From the NCBI RefSeq assembly GCF_900142925.1, contig NZ_FRCN01000013.1:1-51784 (forward strand): a DNA stretch of 51,784 nt, in the 5' to 3' direction. The translations under genes and the position numbers were made by a program. Below are positions 9,818 to 23,500 of this stretch, piece by piece. The notes below the pieces were generated by a model. That model was not told the origin of the DNA. It searched no databases and saw only the letters and a list, made by a program, of their open reading frames with translations. How positions within the stretch are numbered: position 1 is the stretch's first letter; each line of letters opens with the position of its first letter. The stretch is from Chitinophaga sp. CF418. GTDB taxonomy: Bacteria; Bacteroidota; Bacteroidia; Chitinophagales; Chitinophagaceae.

Positions 9818-11572
9818 TCAGATAAAAGTGTAGACGTTAGGATTCAATTCAAATGAAGGACGTTCCAGGAGATTCTGGTTGATCATCTCCAATATGCTGG
9901 TATCATTGTTTTCGTTGTCAATGATAAAATCCTCCAGTATCAGACAGTCTATATCCGTGGTAACAAAACATATCAATGCTTCTTCAGGATTACATACTAT
10001 CGGCTCATCTCTTACATTGAAGGATGTGTTCAGCAGGATAGGACATCCTGTCAAATCCGCAAAGGCTTTCAGTAATGCAGCAAACCGTGGATTTGTCTTT
10101 TCACCTACAGTCTGCACCCTGGCAGATCCATCTACATGGGTAATGGCAGGCAGATCAAAGGAAGAGATCACCTGGCAGGTTTCCAGCATAAAAGGGGAAG
10201 GATGATCTATGTCAAAATGTTCACCTGTTGCTGATTCCAATACAGCAGGAGCAAAGGGACGGAACGCTTCACGCTTCTTTACCATTGCATTGATGCGGTC
10301 ACGCATATCAGCTCCCCGGGGATCGGCCAGTATTGAGCGGGCGCCCAATGAACGTGGCCCAAACTCCATCCTGCCGTGAAACCATCCTATCACTTTACCT
10401 TCTGCCAAACGCTGTGCTACCTGCTTTACCAGTTCCTCATCATCCTTGTGCTGCGTATAGCGCAGAGACGTAGCGCTTAACAATTTTTTGATCTCTGCTG
10501 AGCCGTAAGAGGGGCCCAGGTAAACATGTTCCAACTGACTGGTCATTCCCTCTCCGGACAGATCGGCATGAGCCAATGCGGCTGCTCCTAATGCACATCC
10601 GGCATCTCCTGCAGCGGGTTGCACAAAAAGTTGCTTAAAGGGACTGCTCTTCAGGATCTTTCCATTAGCTACACAGTTCAAGGCTACACCACCAGCCATA
10701 CAAAGATTTTCCGCCCCCGTTTTTTCGTGCAGATAACGTGCCTTCTCTATCAGGACCTCTTCCAGTACTACTTGCAAACTGACAGCAATGTCTTCATGCA
10801 CCGGCAGTATCGCCGTCTCCTTTTTCCTCGGCGCCAACCCGAATAATGCAGGTAAGGCCTCACTATACATTTTCTCTCCTTTCAGGAAATCAAAGTATTC
10901 CATGTTCAACTCATACTGACCGGCTTCTCCGTTCCTGATAAGCTGCCTTATTTTGTCAACATATAAAGGCTTGCCGTAAGGCGCAAGTCCCATTACCTTG
11001 TATTCACCGCTGTTTACGCTGAAACCGAGGTAACTGGTAATAGTACTGTATAATAGTCCCAGTGAATCGGGGAAGGAAACCTCTTCAAATAGTTCCAGCT
11101 TTGCACCTTTACCAATGCCGTAGGTAGTAGTAGCCCACTCTCCCACTCCATCTACCGTGAGAATAGCGGCATGGTCGTAACCGGAATAATAATAACTGCT
11201 GGCGGCATGTGACAGATGGTGCTCATAGAACCTGACAGGACCATCATAACCAAACTGCTCCCTGATCTGCCGTTCTACTGCTGCGTGGTCTGTATTACGT
11301 ATACTATCTGCAGTAATAAATCTGCTACCACTCCATAGCTGCCTGGATAATTTCTTTACCGGATCTTCATAATAGGCGATGCAATCAATATCGGAAATTG
11401 TGATGCCTGCTTCTTTCAGGCAATAGTTAAAGGCTGCCTTGGGCAGATCGGGATCATTCTTTTTCCTGCTGAACCTTTCTTCCTGCACTGCAGCTTTCAA
11501 TACGCCGTCCTGGAGTATACAACAGGCTGAATCGTGGTAAAAGGCAGAGATGCCAATTATATTTAAACTCAT
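9818..11572 (-). CDS. Carbamoyltransferase, NodU/CmcH (TobZ-like) family
   Basis: 584 residues, the standard length. The start MSLNIIGISAFYHDSACCI and the QEERFSRKKND block are hallmarks of the family. The metal-binding motif EHHLSHAAS lies near residue 119, and the C-terminal domain shows GRMEFGPRSLGARSILADPR and LNTSFNVRDEPIVC. Family members use carbamoyl phosphate and ATP to form carbamoyl-adenylate in a Kae1-like domain, then carbamoylate a hydroxyl (or amine) of a natural product. Here the acceptor should be a Ser, Thr or hydroxylated residue or hydroxy-fatty acid of the peptide; that is inference. It begins 20 bases after the giant NRPS gene and ends 20 bases before the SGNH gene. Confidence 0.95.
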   Translation of the reverse strand: MSLNIIGISAFYHDSACCILQDGVLKAAVQEERFSRKKNDPDLPKAAFNYCLKEAGITISDIDCIAYYEDPVKKLSRQLWSGSRFITADSIRNTDHAAVERQIREQFGYDGPVRFYEHHLSHAASSYYYSGYDHAAILTVDGVGEWATTTYGIGKGAKLELFEEVSFPDSLGLLYSTITSYLGFSVNSGEYKVMGLAPYGKPLYVDKIRQLIRNGEAGQYELNMEYFDFLKGEKMYSEALPALFGLAPRKKETAILPVHEDIAVSLQVVLEEVLIEKARYLHEKTGAENLCMAGGVALNCVANGKILKSSPFKQLFVQPAAGDAGCALGAAALAHADLSGEGMTSQLEHVYLGPSYGSAEIKKLLSATSLRYTQHKDDEELVKQVAQRLAEGKVIGWFHGRMEFGPRSLGARSILADPRGADMRDRINAMVKKREAFRPFAPAVLESATGEHFDIDHPSPFMLETCQVISSFDLPAITHVDGSARVQTVGEKTNPRFAALLKAFADLTGCPILLNTSFNVRDEPIVCNPEEALICFVTTDIDCLILEDFIIDNENNDTSILEMINQNLLERPSFELNPNVYTFI

Positions 11573-11592
11573 GGATGATGATTTTATAATGG

Positions 11593-14500
11593 TTAAAAAC
11601 CTTTGTCTATAGTAGCGCTGAACATATCAGACTGGAAGCGTTCTTCTTCCCGTTCTTCTTCGGTCAGATAATTGAGTGTAGTTAACGACAGACCAGGCTG
11701 CGCTGTCACAGCCGCTATCAGCTGTTGAAGATGGAGTAACATACGTACAATACGCGCCCTGTCATAAATGTCTGTGTTGTATTCTATGCTGCCGCTGATA
11801 TGAGTGCCCTGATCTTCAAACTGGAAACGCAGATCGCCCTTACTGATACCGGGATCAATTGCAGCAGGTGTGATCAATACATTGGCCATTTCAGGTAGTG
11901 CCGTGGTTTCTACCTGTACGTTCTGTAATATCAATACCACGTCAAACAATGGCGAGCGACTGAGGTCTCTGTTCACACCCAGTTCTTCTATCAGCCTGTC
12001 AAAAGGATACAGCTGGTTATCGAATGCTTCCAGGGCAGTTTGTTTCACTGCCAACAGTAGTGCATCAAATCCGCCTTCTGCATTGATGTTGCTTCTTAAG
12101 GCCAATGTGTTCAGATAGTAACCGATCTGTCCTTCAAGGTCCGGATGATCACGACCAGCTACAGGTGTTCCTACAATGATATCCTGCTGACCACTGTAAC
12201 GGAATAATAACAACTTCACGAGCGACAATAATCCCATAAACATCGTTACCTGCTGTTCTTCCAGGAATGAACGCCATCTGTTACTGATCTCAGCACTCCA
12301 TTCAAAGAGGTACTGCTGCCCGTTATAAGTTTGCACTGCCGGTCTTGGCCTGTCTACCGGCAGTTCCAGCACCGGCAATGTTCCTCCCAGTTTTGCCAGC
12401 CAGTAGCTACGCTGTGCCTTCAGGCGAACACTATCCATCGCTGCCGACTGCCAATGTGCATAATCCTTGTATTGCAGGGGTAATGGCGGCAATATCGCTT
12501 CTGCTCCTGCTACATAGCCATTGTACAGGTTGAGCACTTCTCTCACCAATATCTGTAATGACCACTCATCTGCTATGATATGATGGATGGCGAATAGCAG
12601 CACATAATCTTCTTCGTCGCAGTGGAGTAGCATTACCCGTATCAATGGACCTCCACTGAGATCGAATGGTGATAAGGCTACCTGTTTTTTGTACTCCTCT
12701 ACTATCTCTTCTTTATCTGTTGCCGCCCTCAGGTCCTCATATTGTATGCTGACATTGGCATGTGTTAATATCTTTTGCCTTGGCACGCCATTATTCAGCA
12801 CGAACACCGTTCTTAAACTCTCATGTCGCAATACCAGTGTAGTAAATGCCTGCTGCAGTAATGCCGGATATAATGTGCCTTCCAGGCGATAACTCATGAA
12901 TATATTAAACGTGGATTGTCCCTTCATCTGCTCTTCCAGTACCCATAAACGCTGTTGTGCATAGGAAAGCGCGTGATCTTCAGCTTCCGCTACATGTGGG
13001 ATGGCCAGGTAGGCTGTTTTCAGCGCGCCCAATATCAGCTTCGCCTGCCCTGCTACTGTAGGATATTCAAAGACATCTGCAATACTTAGCTGGACTTCAC
13101 ACATTTTGTAAATGCGTGATAGCAATTGTATAGCCTTTAGCGAAGAACCACCCATTGTAAAGAACGAGTCATTCCGGCCTACATCTGTTGTACCCAATAT
13201 TTGTTCCCAGATATCTGCTACCAGCCGCTCAATACCGGCATGTGGCAACGCCCGCTGACGATTAGCCAATACCAGTTCCGGACGAGGGAGGCGCTTACGG
13301 TCCACCTTCCCGTTAATATTCATCGGGAATACTTCCAGCCATATATAAGCTGCCGGAAGATGGCTTTGCGGCAGCACATCTGCCAATGCCTTCCTCAATT
13401 CTTCCGCTTCATAAGGCCTGCCTGTATAGTAACAGATCAGCTCCTGTTCTTCATGCAATACCAGTTCTGTCTGTGTGATCCCCTCCTGCTCCAGGATAGC
13501 CGACCGCACGCCTGCCGTTTCTACTCTGACACCATGTAGCTTCACCTGCTCATCTTTCCTGCCCAACAGTTCAAGGACCCCGCCGGGAAGATAACGTCCC
13601 AAATCTCCTGTGCGCACTACCTGTACGCCCTCTACAAATGGATGTGCGACGAAGATGTCTTTATATGCAGGTGACAGATAGCCTTTGGTGATAAACGGGC
13701 TGCTGATATACACTTCACCAATTTCTCCTTCCTGGCAATAGTGATTATTATTCAACACAGCTACAGCGGTGTGCGAGATGGGTTGTCCTACAGGAATGAC
13801 TGCTCCCGCTGCGAAGTCAGTTTCCGGTATATGATAAAACGTCTTTAATACGGTCGTTTCTGTCAGGCCATACAGGTTAGATACGCTGGCGGCTGCACCA
13901 TGTATTGTTCTCCAATTGATCACATCCCTGCCATACAACCGTTCTCCGGCCAGCACTACCTGCCGGATGCCTGGCAATGGCCCCTGCAGACTGGCTGTGA
14001 TCAAGCGGAACAGTGATGGCACTGTTTGCAGTATAGTAATATTGTTATCAGATAACCATGTAGTCAACAGGTCCATCTGCAGACGAATAGCCGGTGATGG
14101 TATATGTAATGTGGCTCCCGTCATCAATGCAGGGAAAATATCTTTCAGTGACGCATCAAATGTTACCGGCGCCAGCTGACTGATATGGTCATTCACCCCG
14201 ATATTGAAAGCTGCGGCATGCCAGTGGGTATAATGGCTGATACTACCCTGACTTCCTACTATTCCCTTTGGCATTCCTGTAGAACCTGAGGTATAGTATA
14301 TATAGGCGGACATGTTTGTGGTAACACATCCTGATATTACTGTTGCTGTACCCTCCAACTCAGCTGGCACCAGTATCTCCGCAGTATGTCCGCTCTGCTG
14401 GAATATTGCTTCCCAGGCCGGTACCTGCTCCCTGTCGGTAATCAATACAGCAGGCTTAGCCTCTCTCAGTATATAGATCAATTGCGGCACAGGCATACCG

Positions 14501-17500
14501 GCATCCATCGGCAAGTATATCATACCGGCTTTAAAACATGCCAGCAGACTGGTGACCTGTGTTATCCCTGCCTTCAATGCAACGGCCACCGCTGATTGTA
14601 TACCTGTATGCTGTTCCAGGTGAGCAGCCAACACATTATAGCGTGTTGCCAGTTCTTCATAACTGATGGCGCCCTCTCCATCCCTGATAGCTGTTTTATT
14701 ACGCTGTTGTAATGCCTGTGCAGCGATAATATCTGTCAGCAATGGATATACAGGCGCTGATACAGGTGCATTAAATGATGCGGCAGGCTGAGATTCATCA
14801 CCTCTGTACGCCAGCGATGAGACAGATACTTCAGGTGACTGAAGAACCAATGCCAATAATGACTGCAGGTCTTTAATGATCTGGGCTATGCGTTCCCTGT
14901 CAAACAGGTCTGTACTATACTCTATGTTTCCACTGATATACCCTTCTTCTTCCGCAAAGAGGAATCGCAGATCACCCTTGCTTGTTTTCAGTTGTCCAGG
15001 TAAGGGTTCAATATCTACTCCTTCCATTTCCAATGCTGCCAGTGGTTCCAGGCGGATATTCTGCAATATCATCACCACATCAAAAACAGGATTCCGGCTT
15101 ACATCCTCTCCTGCCGCCAACACCTCTACCAGTCTGTCAAACGGATATACCTGATGTTCAAATGCATCTGTGGCTGTTTGCTTCACCTGCTGCAGTAACA
15201 TATTGAACCCTGCTTCGCCATCTGCCTGGGTTCGTAATGCCACTGTGTTAAGGTAATAACCAATCTGGTCTTCCAGATCTGCATGGTCCCTGCCGGCTAC
15301 CGGTGTTCCGATAATGATATCACGCTCCCCGCTGTAACGGTATAAGAGCGCCTTCACAAGTGACAATAATCCCATGAATAGTGTGGCCTGATTTGCCTTC
15401 ACATATTGCCTTAACCCAGCACTACTTTCTTCTGAAATCCGGAATGTCAGCTGTTCTCCGCTGAATGATGGTGTTGCCGGTCTTGGTCTGTCTGCCGGTA
15501 AAGTTAGCTGTGGTAAAGTTCCCCCCAACTGTTGCAACCAGTATTGCTCATGCGCGGCTAACCGCTCACCGCTCAGTTCCTGCGCCTGCCATAGTGTATA
15601 GTCTTTGTACTGAATACGCAGGGGCTTCAATGGGTTAAGCGCTCCCTTTACACCGGCATTATAACTGGTCAACAGATCCCTTATTAACACCTGCATAGAC
15701 CATTCATCTGAAATAATATGATGCAATGCCAACAGCAATACATGCTCCTCCGCTCCCGTCTGCAACAACAATACACGCATCAATGGCCCCTGATCCAGTA
15801 TAAATTTCCACTCTCCTGCCTGACGGATACGCGTTATTATCTCTTCGTCCTGTTTTGGTACACCCTGCAGATCTTCATACACCATACGGAAGTCAGCATT
15901 CACCACCTGCTGCATGGGAGTTCCTTCGCGGGTGACAAATATTGTCCGCAGACTTTCATGCCTCGCCACTACTGCTGCAAACGCAGCTTCCAGCACATCC
16001 CGTCTCAGCTGCCCACTGATGCGGTAGACCTCAATACCATTGAATGCCTGTACATCCCTCAAACGCAGCGTCTGTAGCCATAAGCGTTGCTGCGCATGTG
16101 ACAGCGGGTAGTATGTAGCCTCCGGTGCTACGGGTATTTCCCTGAACTGTTGTTGCTGCGCCTGATCAATCAGGGTTGCCAGGCTTGCCTGCACGGTGTT
16201 GCCGAAAATATCCCCTATGGATAACTGCACGCCAAATTCACGGTATATTCTTGTGATCAGCTGAATAGCCTTTAATGAATGACCACCCGATAAAAAGAAA
16301 TCGCTGGAGAACCCAATATCGCCCCTTTGTAATATTTCTTTCCAGATAGCCAGCAGACGCTGTTCTGTTACCGTTCCTCCTGTCTCTTCAGCAGCTACCT
16401 GCTGGTCTGCGGGAACCGGTAAATGCCTGTAACTGATCTTACCACTGCTGTTCAACGGCAGGGCTTCCAGATGTATGAACCTGGCGGGGATCATATAGTC
16501 CGGTAAATTCCTTCCCAGGAACTGCCTCAATAAAAGCCCATCAATCGCATTCTGAGCCGCATAATAGGCCGCAAGGTATTTGTCGCCCGCTAATTCTCTC
16601 ACAACAATTGCAACGCCATTAATGCCCGGGAAAAGGGACAATGCCTGCGCTATCTCATCTTTCTCTATCCTGAAACCACGGATCTTAACCTGATTGTCCA
16701 TACGTCCGCTGAACTGCAGATTACCATCCGGCAGCCAGCGGCCTTTATCTCCCGTTCTATACAGTAAGCCGCTGCCAAAAGGATTGGCGATAAACTTATC
16801 TGCTGTCAGTCCGGGACGGTCAAGGTATCCGGCAGACAGGCCGGCGCCTGCTATACACAGTTCTCCGTCTACCCCTACAGGCTGGATTGCTGACGCAGTA
16901 TTCAACACATACACCTGCACATTACCCACCGGCCGGCCAATTGGCAGGGAACGTCTGCCAGCGTCAGATCCACTCACTTTATAGAGGGTCGTACATACTG
17001 TATTTTCTGTAGGTCCATACCCATTATAGCAAGTCGTATATTCACTGGCCTTTAATAAAGTTTCCACCGGCGCCACATCTCCTGCCGTAATCATAAAGCG
17101 CAATGCAGATAACCGGTCCGGTGGCAGCAAAGCAGCAAAAGCAGACGGAAATACAGCGGCAGTAATGCCTGTCAAGGCTACATAGTCCAACAGCTTTTCT
17201 GCATTCTTCACAGTGTCCTCTTCCGGCATTACCAATACACCACCTCCGCATATTGCCATGAAGGTTTCGAAAACTGCGCCATCAAAAGAAAAGGAAGAGA
17301 ACAACAGCACCTTATCTTCTCTGCTGACAGATAAGACGTGCTGCTGGTTAAATACCATATTTACGGCACTGCTATGCCTGATCTTTACACCTTTCGGCTG
17401 ACCAGTAGATCCTGAAGTATAAATAATATAAGCCAGGTCATTGGCTCCGGTTGTTACTTCCGGGTTTTCCAGTGGCAGGTCTGCATTATACAGTTCGATA

Positions 17501-20500
17501 TCCATTACCACCAGCGACCCGCTGAAATAGTCAATATCAAACATGAATGCAGATTCTGTCAGTAATATCTTCGCTCCGGAATCTTCCAGCATAAACCGGA
17601 TACGATCTTTGGGGAGTTTACTATCTATTGGTAGATAAGCCAGCCCTGCTTTCAATGCCCCTAATAACCCGATGATCTGCCATTCATTCCGACCAGGCAT
17701 AATAGCCGCAATGTTTCCTTTTTCCACATGGTGTGTATCCAGCAGCAGCCTTGCCAACTGATTCGCACGTTCATTCAATGTGCGGTAGCTGCAACTCCAT
17801 CCGGCTCCTTCCAGTGCAATGGCATCCGGATGAAGTATTACCTGCTCTTCGAAAAGATCTACCAGCGTTTCCCCGACAGGAAAGACAACTGTTGTATTAT
17901 TGAATGATGTCAGCAGTTCGTGCTCAACATCAGATAAGATCTCAAATGTCTGAAGGCTCTTTTCAGGAGACGCCAAAACCGATATCAGCAGCTGCTCCAG
18001 ATGTGCGGTCATCCGTTCTATACGATCGCGGTGGTACAGATCAGAATTATACTCCAGTGTCAACCCGATACCAGCAGCCGTATCGGTAAAGAAGAAACGC
18101 AGGTCAATCTTGCTTACCGGCAACTGTATGAGCGCATCTTCTACATTTAAACCAGGCATTGCAGGCAGTGGCTGCTCACTGGTATTATCCAGTACAACCA
18201 CCACATCAAACAGCGGCGCCCTGCTCATATCCCGTTCCAGGTCCAGCTCATCCACCAGCGTATCAAATGGGTATACCTGGTGCGAATATGCTTCAAGAGC
18301 GGTCTGTTTTACCTGCTGTAATAAGCTGCGGAAACTTTCTTTGCCGGCAAACCGGGACCGCAACACCAATGTGTTAATAAAAAATCCTATCTGGTGTTCC
18401 AGGTCAGGATGTTCGCGTCCTGCCGCCGGCGATCCGATAATAATATCTTCCTGGCCTGTATAACGGTATAACAATGTTTTTACCAGTGTTACCAACCCCA
18501 TGAAGAGTGAGGCGCCTTCTGAAGAAGCCAGCTCTTTGAGGCCATTACTCAATGTTTCCGGCAATTTGATATACACTTGTCCACCGTTATAGGTCTGCAC
18601 GGGAGGTCTGGGATGATCAGCTGGCAGGTCCAGTACAGGGATGTCTCCTTCGAAGCGGTTCAGCCAGTAAGTACGGTGCTGCTGCACTTTCTCTCCTGTC
18701 AACTCCGTTTCCTGCCATGCCGCATAGTCTTTATACTGTCCTTTTAACACCGGTAAACTGTACGGTGTTCCTGTAAGCGCTGAGTTATACAATGCGATCA
18801 ACTCTTCGAGTATAACGCGCAATGAGCGCTCATCTGAAATAATATGATGCATAGACAGTACAAACAGGAATACCTCATCTGCTGTCTGCATCAATTTTGC
18901 TTTCAGCAATGGACCATTCTTCAGATCAAATGGTTCGAGCGCCAGCTGCATCGCTTCAGTTCTTGCCTGCTCTTCCGCCTGCGGATGACCACGAAGATCT
19001 TCATCCTGCAATTTAAAGCCACTTTCTGTCGCCGTCCGTATACACTGCATGGGTACACCTTCTACTGCCTCAAAGACTGTCCTTAGACTTTCGTGGCGTT
19101 CAATCAGTATATCGAATGCTGTCACCAATGCATCCCTGTCCAGCTTACCTTCCAGGCGGTAACATACCGGCAGATTATAAGCGATAGAGCCTTCCGGTTC
19201 AAATTGATCCAATACCCACAACCTACGCTGTGCATGCGACAACTTATAATGTGTCTGCGCAGCCACAGTGCTGATAGGTGTATAACTACCGGCCTGTGTC
19301 CTGTCAATTTCCGCTGCCAGGTCAGACAATACCGGATGCAGGAAAAGGTCTTTCAATTCTATTCTTATGCCCAGCTGTTTATATACCCGGGTTACCACCT
19401 GTATCCCTTTCAGGGAATGTCCTCCTGCATCAAAGAAGTGATGCTTTGTACCCAGTTGTTCGTTACCCAGTACTTCTTTCCATATTTCCAGTAATGCAGT
19501 TTCAGTCGGTGTCACTGGTTGTTGTACCAGCACTTCCGTATCAGCCTGCGGCGCTTTCAGCACTTTACGGTCAATTTTACCGCTGTTATTCATCCTGAAT
19601 TGCTCCACCTGTACAAAATAGGATGGCAGCATATATTCAGGTAAGAACTGCTGGAGATGAGCACGTAGAGTAGCACCTGCTATATTGCCTGTTGTTGTAT
19701 AATATGCTGCGAGGTATTTCTCAGCATCATTGCCAAAGGCCTTTACTACCACTGCGCTGACGCCGGGATAAGTTAACAGCGCCTGCTCCACTTCTCCTGT
19801 CTCAATGCGGTAACCTCTGATCTTCACCTGGTCATCCAGTCTTCCTGTGAAATCAATATTACCATCGGCTAACCAGCGGCCAGTATCTCCTGTTCTATAC
19901 AAGAATCCCTCTCCATAGGGATCTTTGACAAACTTCGCTGTTGATAGTATTTCGTTATTATAATATCCCATCGCTACACCGGCGCCTCCAATACATATCT
20001 CACCGTTGATACCTACGGGCAACAACTGTTGTAATTCATCCAGTATATACATTCGTACATTATGCACGGGTTTTCCTATCGGCAATCTACCCAGGCCTGC
20101 GTCTGCGGCTGTTACCTGGTAAGAGCTTGCCCATACTGTAGCTTCTGTAGGGCCATAACAATTATAGTACTCTGCGAAAGCGGCACATGCAACTGCTGTA
20201 GGCACATGCGCAACATCGCCCGCAGTAATGATCTTCCGCAGGAAATGCAGTTTCGTAGTATCCAATGCCGTCAGATAGGAAACAGGTAGTATCACTACCG
20301 TAACGCCGGCAACTTCCATGTATTCCGTCACCCTGGCAGCATCCCGGCCCACTGTAGCGGGGATCAGTACTAATGTTGCTCCGGCCGCAAAAGCCATAAA
20401 GATCTCTGCTACGGAAGCATCGAAGGAAGGAGATGCAAACTGCAACACCTTGTCTGTTGTGCTGGTACCGAAAACAGACAGCTCGTTATGCACCATGTTT

Positions 20501-23500
20501 ACCACACCGGCATGATTGATCATCACACCTTTGGGCTTACCTGTCGAACCGGAGGTATATATGATGTAAGCCAGATCTGATGGGCCGGAAAGTAAGGGTA
20601 GATTATCTTCGCTTTTCGGCAATTCAGGTATTTCAATATCTGCTACCAGCAACTGTCCTGTGAAATATGTTACATCCAGCAGATAGTCTGATATCGTTAT
20701 CAGCAATGGTAAAGAAGTATCTTCTATAATGTACCTGATCCTTTCAGGAGGATAAGACGCATCGATCGGTACATAAGCGCCTCCTGCTTTTAATATGCCA
20801 AGAATGGAAACAATCAGCCACTCCTGCTGACCAGCCATTACTCCGACAGGTGTTCCCGGCTCAACGCCATGCTGATGCCGTAATACTTTTGCCAGGCGAT
20901 TGGCTTTCTCGTTCAGTATGCTGTATGTCATCGACCTATCTCCTGACACAAGCGCTATGGCATCCGGCGACTGCTTTACCTTCGCCTCAAAAAGGGCCGC
21001 CAGCGTAATGTTCCCGGGATAGGTAAAATCTGTATTGTTGAATACTGATAATATCTGTGTACGTTCTGCCCCGGGCAAGATGTTCAATCTTGCAAGCTCC
21101 GTTTCAGGATCCCTGGCAACTGCTATCATCAGGCTTTCCAGGTGCTGCATCATCCGTACCATACGATCTCCGTCATACAATTCCCGGCTGTATTCCAGCT
21201 TCAGATAAAGCCCTTCGCTGGTTTCCCTGAATATAAAATGCAGGTCAACCTTACTCAGTTCCGGTTTCAGCACTACTTCAGTGATCGCTATATCATTCAT
21301 CTCAGGATACAGATCTTCAGCAGTATTCTCCAATGTGATCACGATGTCAAACAATGGTGCACGGCTGATATCCCGTTCCAGTCCCAGTTCATCTACCAGT
21401 ATATCAAAAGGATAAGCCTGATGTGTATAAGCATTGAAGGCTGTTTCCCTTAGCTCCCGCAGATATTGACGGAAGGTTGTCCTGCCTCCCGGATAAGAGC
21501 GCAAAGGCAAAATATTCAGGTAATAACCGATCTGGTTCTCCAGGTCTGTATGATCCCTGCCAGCTACCGGCGTTCCTACAATAATATCTTCCTGTCCACT
21601 GTACCTGAATAACAGGGTTTTCACCAGCGCGGTAAGCAGTATAAAACGCGTTGCGTGTTCCTGTCTGCACAGGAGGTCTAACCCGGTGATCCCTTCCTGG
21701 TTAAACCTGTAACTTACCTGTCCGCCGCTGTAATGCTGTACAACCGGCCTTAACCTGTCTGATGGCAGTTCCAGCTTAGGTAATATTCCTCCCAGCTGTT
21801 CTTTCCAATACTTCCGGTGCAACGTCAACTGTGCCTCATTCAATGCTTCCAGCTGCCAGGAAGCATAGTCTTTGTATTGTATCCTTAATGATGGTAGTGG
21901 TGTAATGTCTTCACGCTGAAAACTATTATAGTAAAACAATAGTTCACGTATCAGCAGGCGGATGGACCATTCATCTGCTATGATGTGGTGTATGCACAAG
22001 AAGAATAAACACTCATGATCTGCCGTCTGCAGTAAATGTACCCGTAGCAGCGGCGCGTCAGACAACTCGAATGGAAGCAATGCCAGTTCAAGTGCTCTTG
22101 CCTCAGCTACTTTGCGGGCATCCTCCTCTAAGCGAAGATCTTCCCTGACGATTTTAAACGTGAGATGTTCTATGGATATAATCTCCTGTACGGGATTATC
22201 GCCTTTCATTACAAAGCGTGTACGCAGGCTCTCATGTCTTGCCAATAATGTACTGAAAGCGTAGTTCAAAGCGGCTTCATTCAATGTACCATTGAAGTAG
22301 TAACTCATTGGCAGATTGTATAATACTGCATTACCTTCCAGTTGATTTAACAGCCATAGTCTCCGTTGTGCATGTGATAACGGATAATATTCCTGCGATG
22401 GCACTTCCGGAATATGGGTATAAGTACTATGATCCGCTTTTCTCACCGCTGCCGCAAATGCACTTAATACAGGATAACGGAACAAATCCTTCAACTCCGC
22501 CCTGATCTGAAGGTCCCTGTATATCCTTGCAATGACCTGTATGGCCTTCAGTGAATGACCACCGAGATGAAAGAAATTATCTGTCACACTCAGCGTATCG
22601 ACACCCAATATCTCCTGCCATATTGCGGCAATTGTACGTTCTTCTTTTGTTACTGGCGCTACATACTCCCGGGCATCATACAATTCCGGCAGTGGCAGTG
22701 CTTTCCTGTCGATTTTTCCGTTAGCGTTAACAGGCAATTGTTCCAACTGCACAAACGCAGATGGTATCATATATGCCGGCAGGAACGCTGCAAGGTAATT
22801 ACGCAATGCTGCAATATCTACTTTCTCTGGCGCGACAAAATAAGCGACCAGCTTCTGCTCAGTATCAACAGTTTTCAACACCACTACAGACTGTAAAATA
22901 CCTTCGTACTGACTGATCTGTTCTGCGATCTCTCCCGTCTCCACACGATACCCTCTGATCTTCACCTGCTCATCCTCCCTGCCTGAAAAATACAGCAGAC
23001 CATCAAAGCCAATGGAACACTTGTCGCCCGTGCGATATAATAAGCCATCTGCCACTGATGGCACCTCAATGAACTTTTCTGCTGTTAGTGCTGAGCGTTT
23101 CCAGTAACCATCTGATAGCCCTGCACCTCCTATAAAAAGATTGCCCGGAACACCTGTTGGCACAGGCATAAAATGATCGTCCAGCAGGTAAATATTTGTA
23201 TTCGCTACGGGTCTTCCCAGGGGAATAACAGCATCCGCAGTCATTACCCTGTGCGCTGCAGACCATATCGTTGTTTCTGTAGGACCATATACATTCCATA
23301 CTTCTGCCCCTGCTCCCAATAACTGAGCAGCCAGTGTCCGGCTAAGCGCTTCACCTCCGCATAATAACTTCATACCGCTATGGCCAGTCCAGCCATGTTC
23401 AAATAACAAACTCCATAGTGAGGGTGTTGCCTGCATGATCGTTGGCTGTTGCGCATGGATCATTTCCTGTAACAGGAATGGAGTGTTCACTACTTCATTC

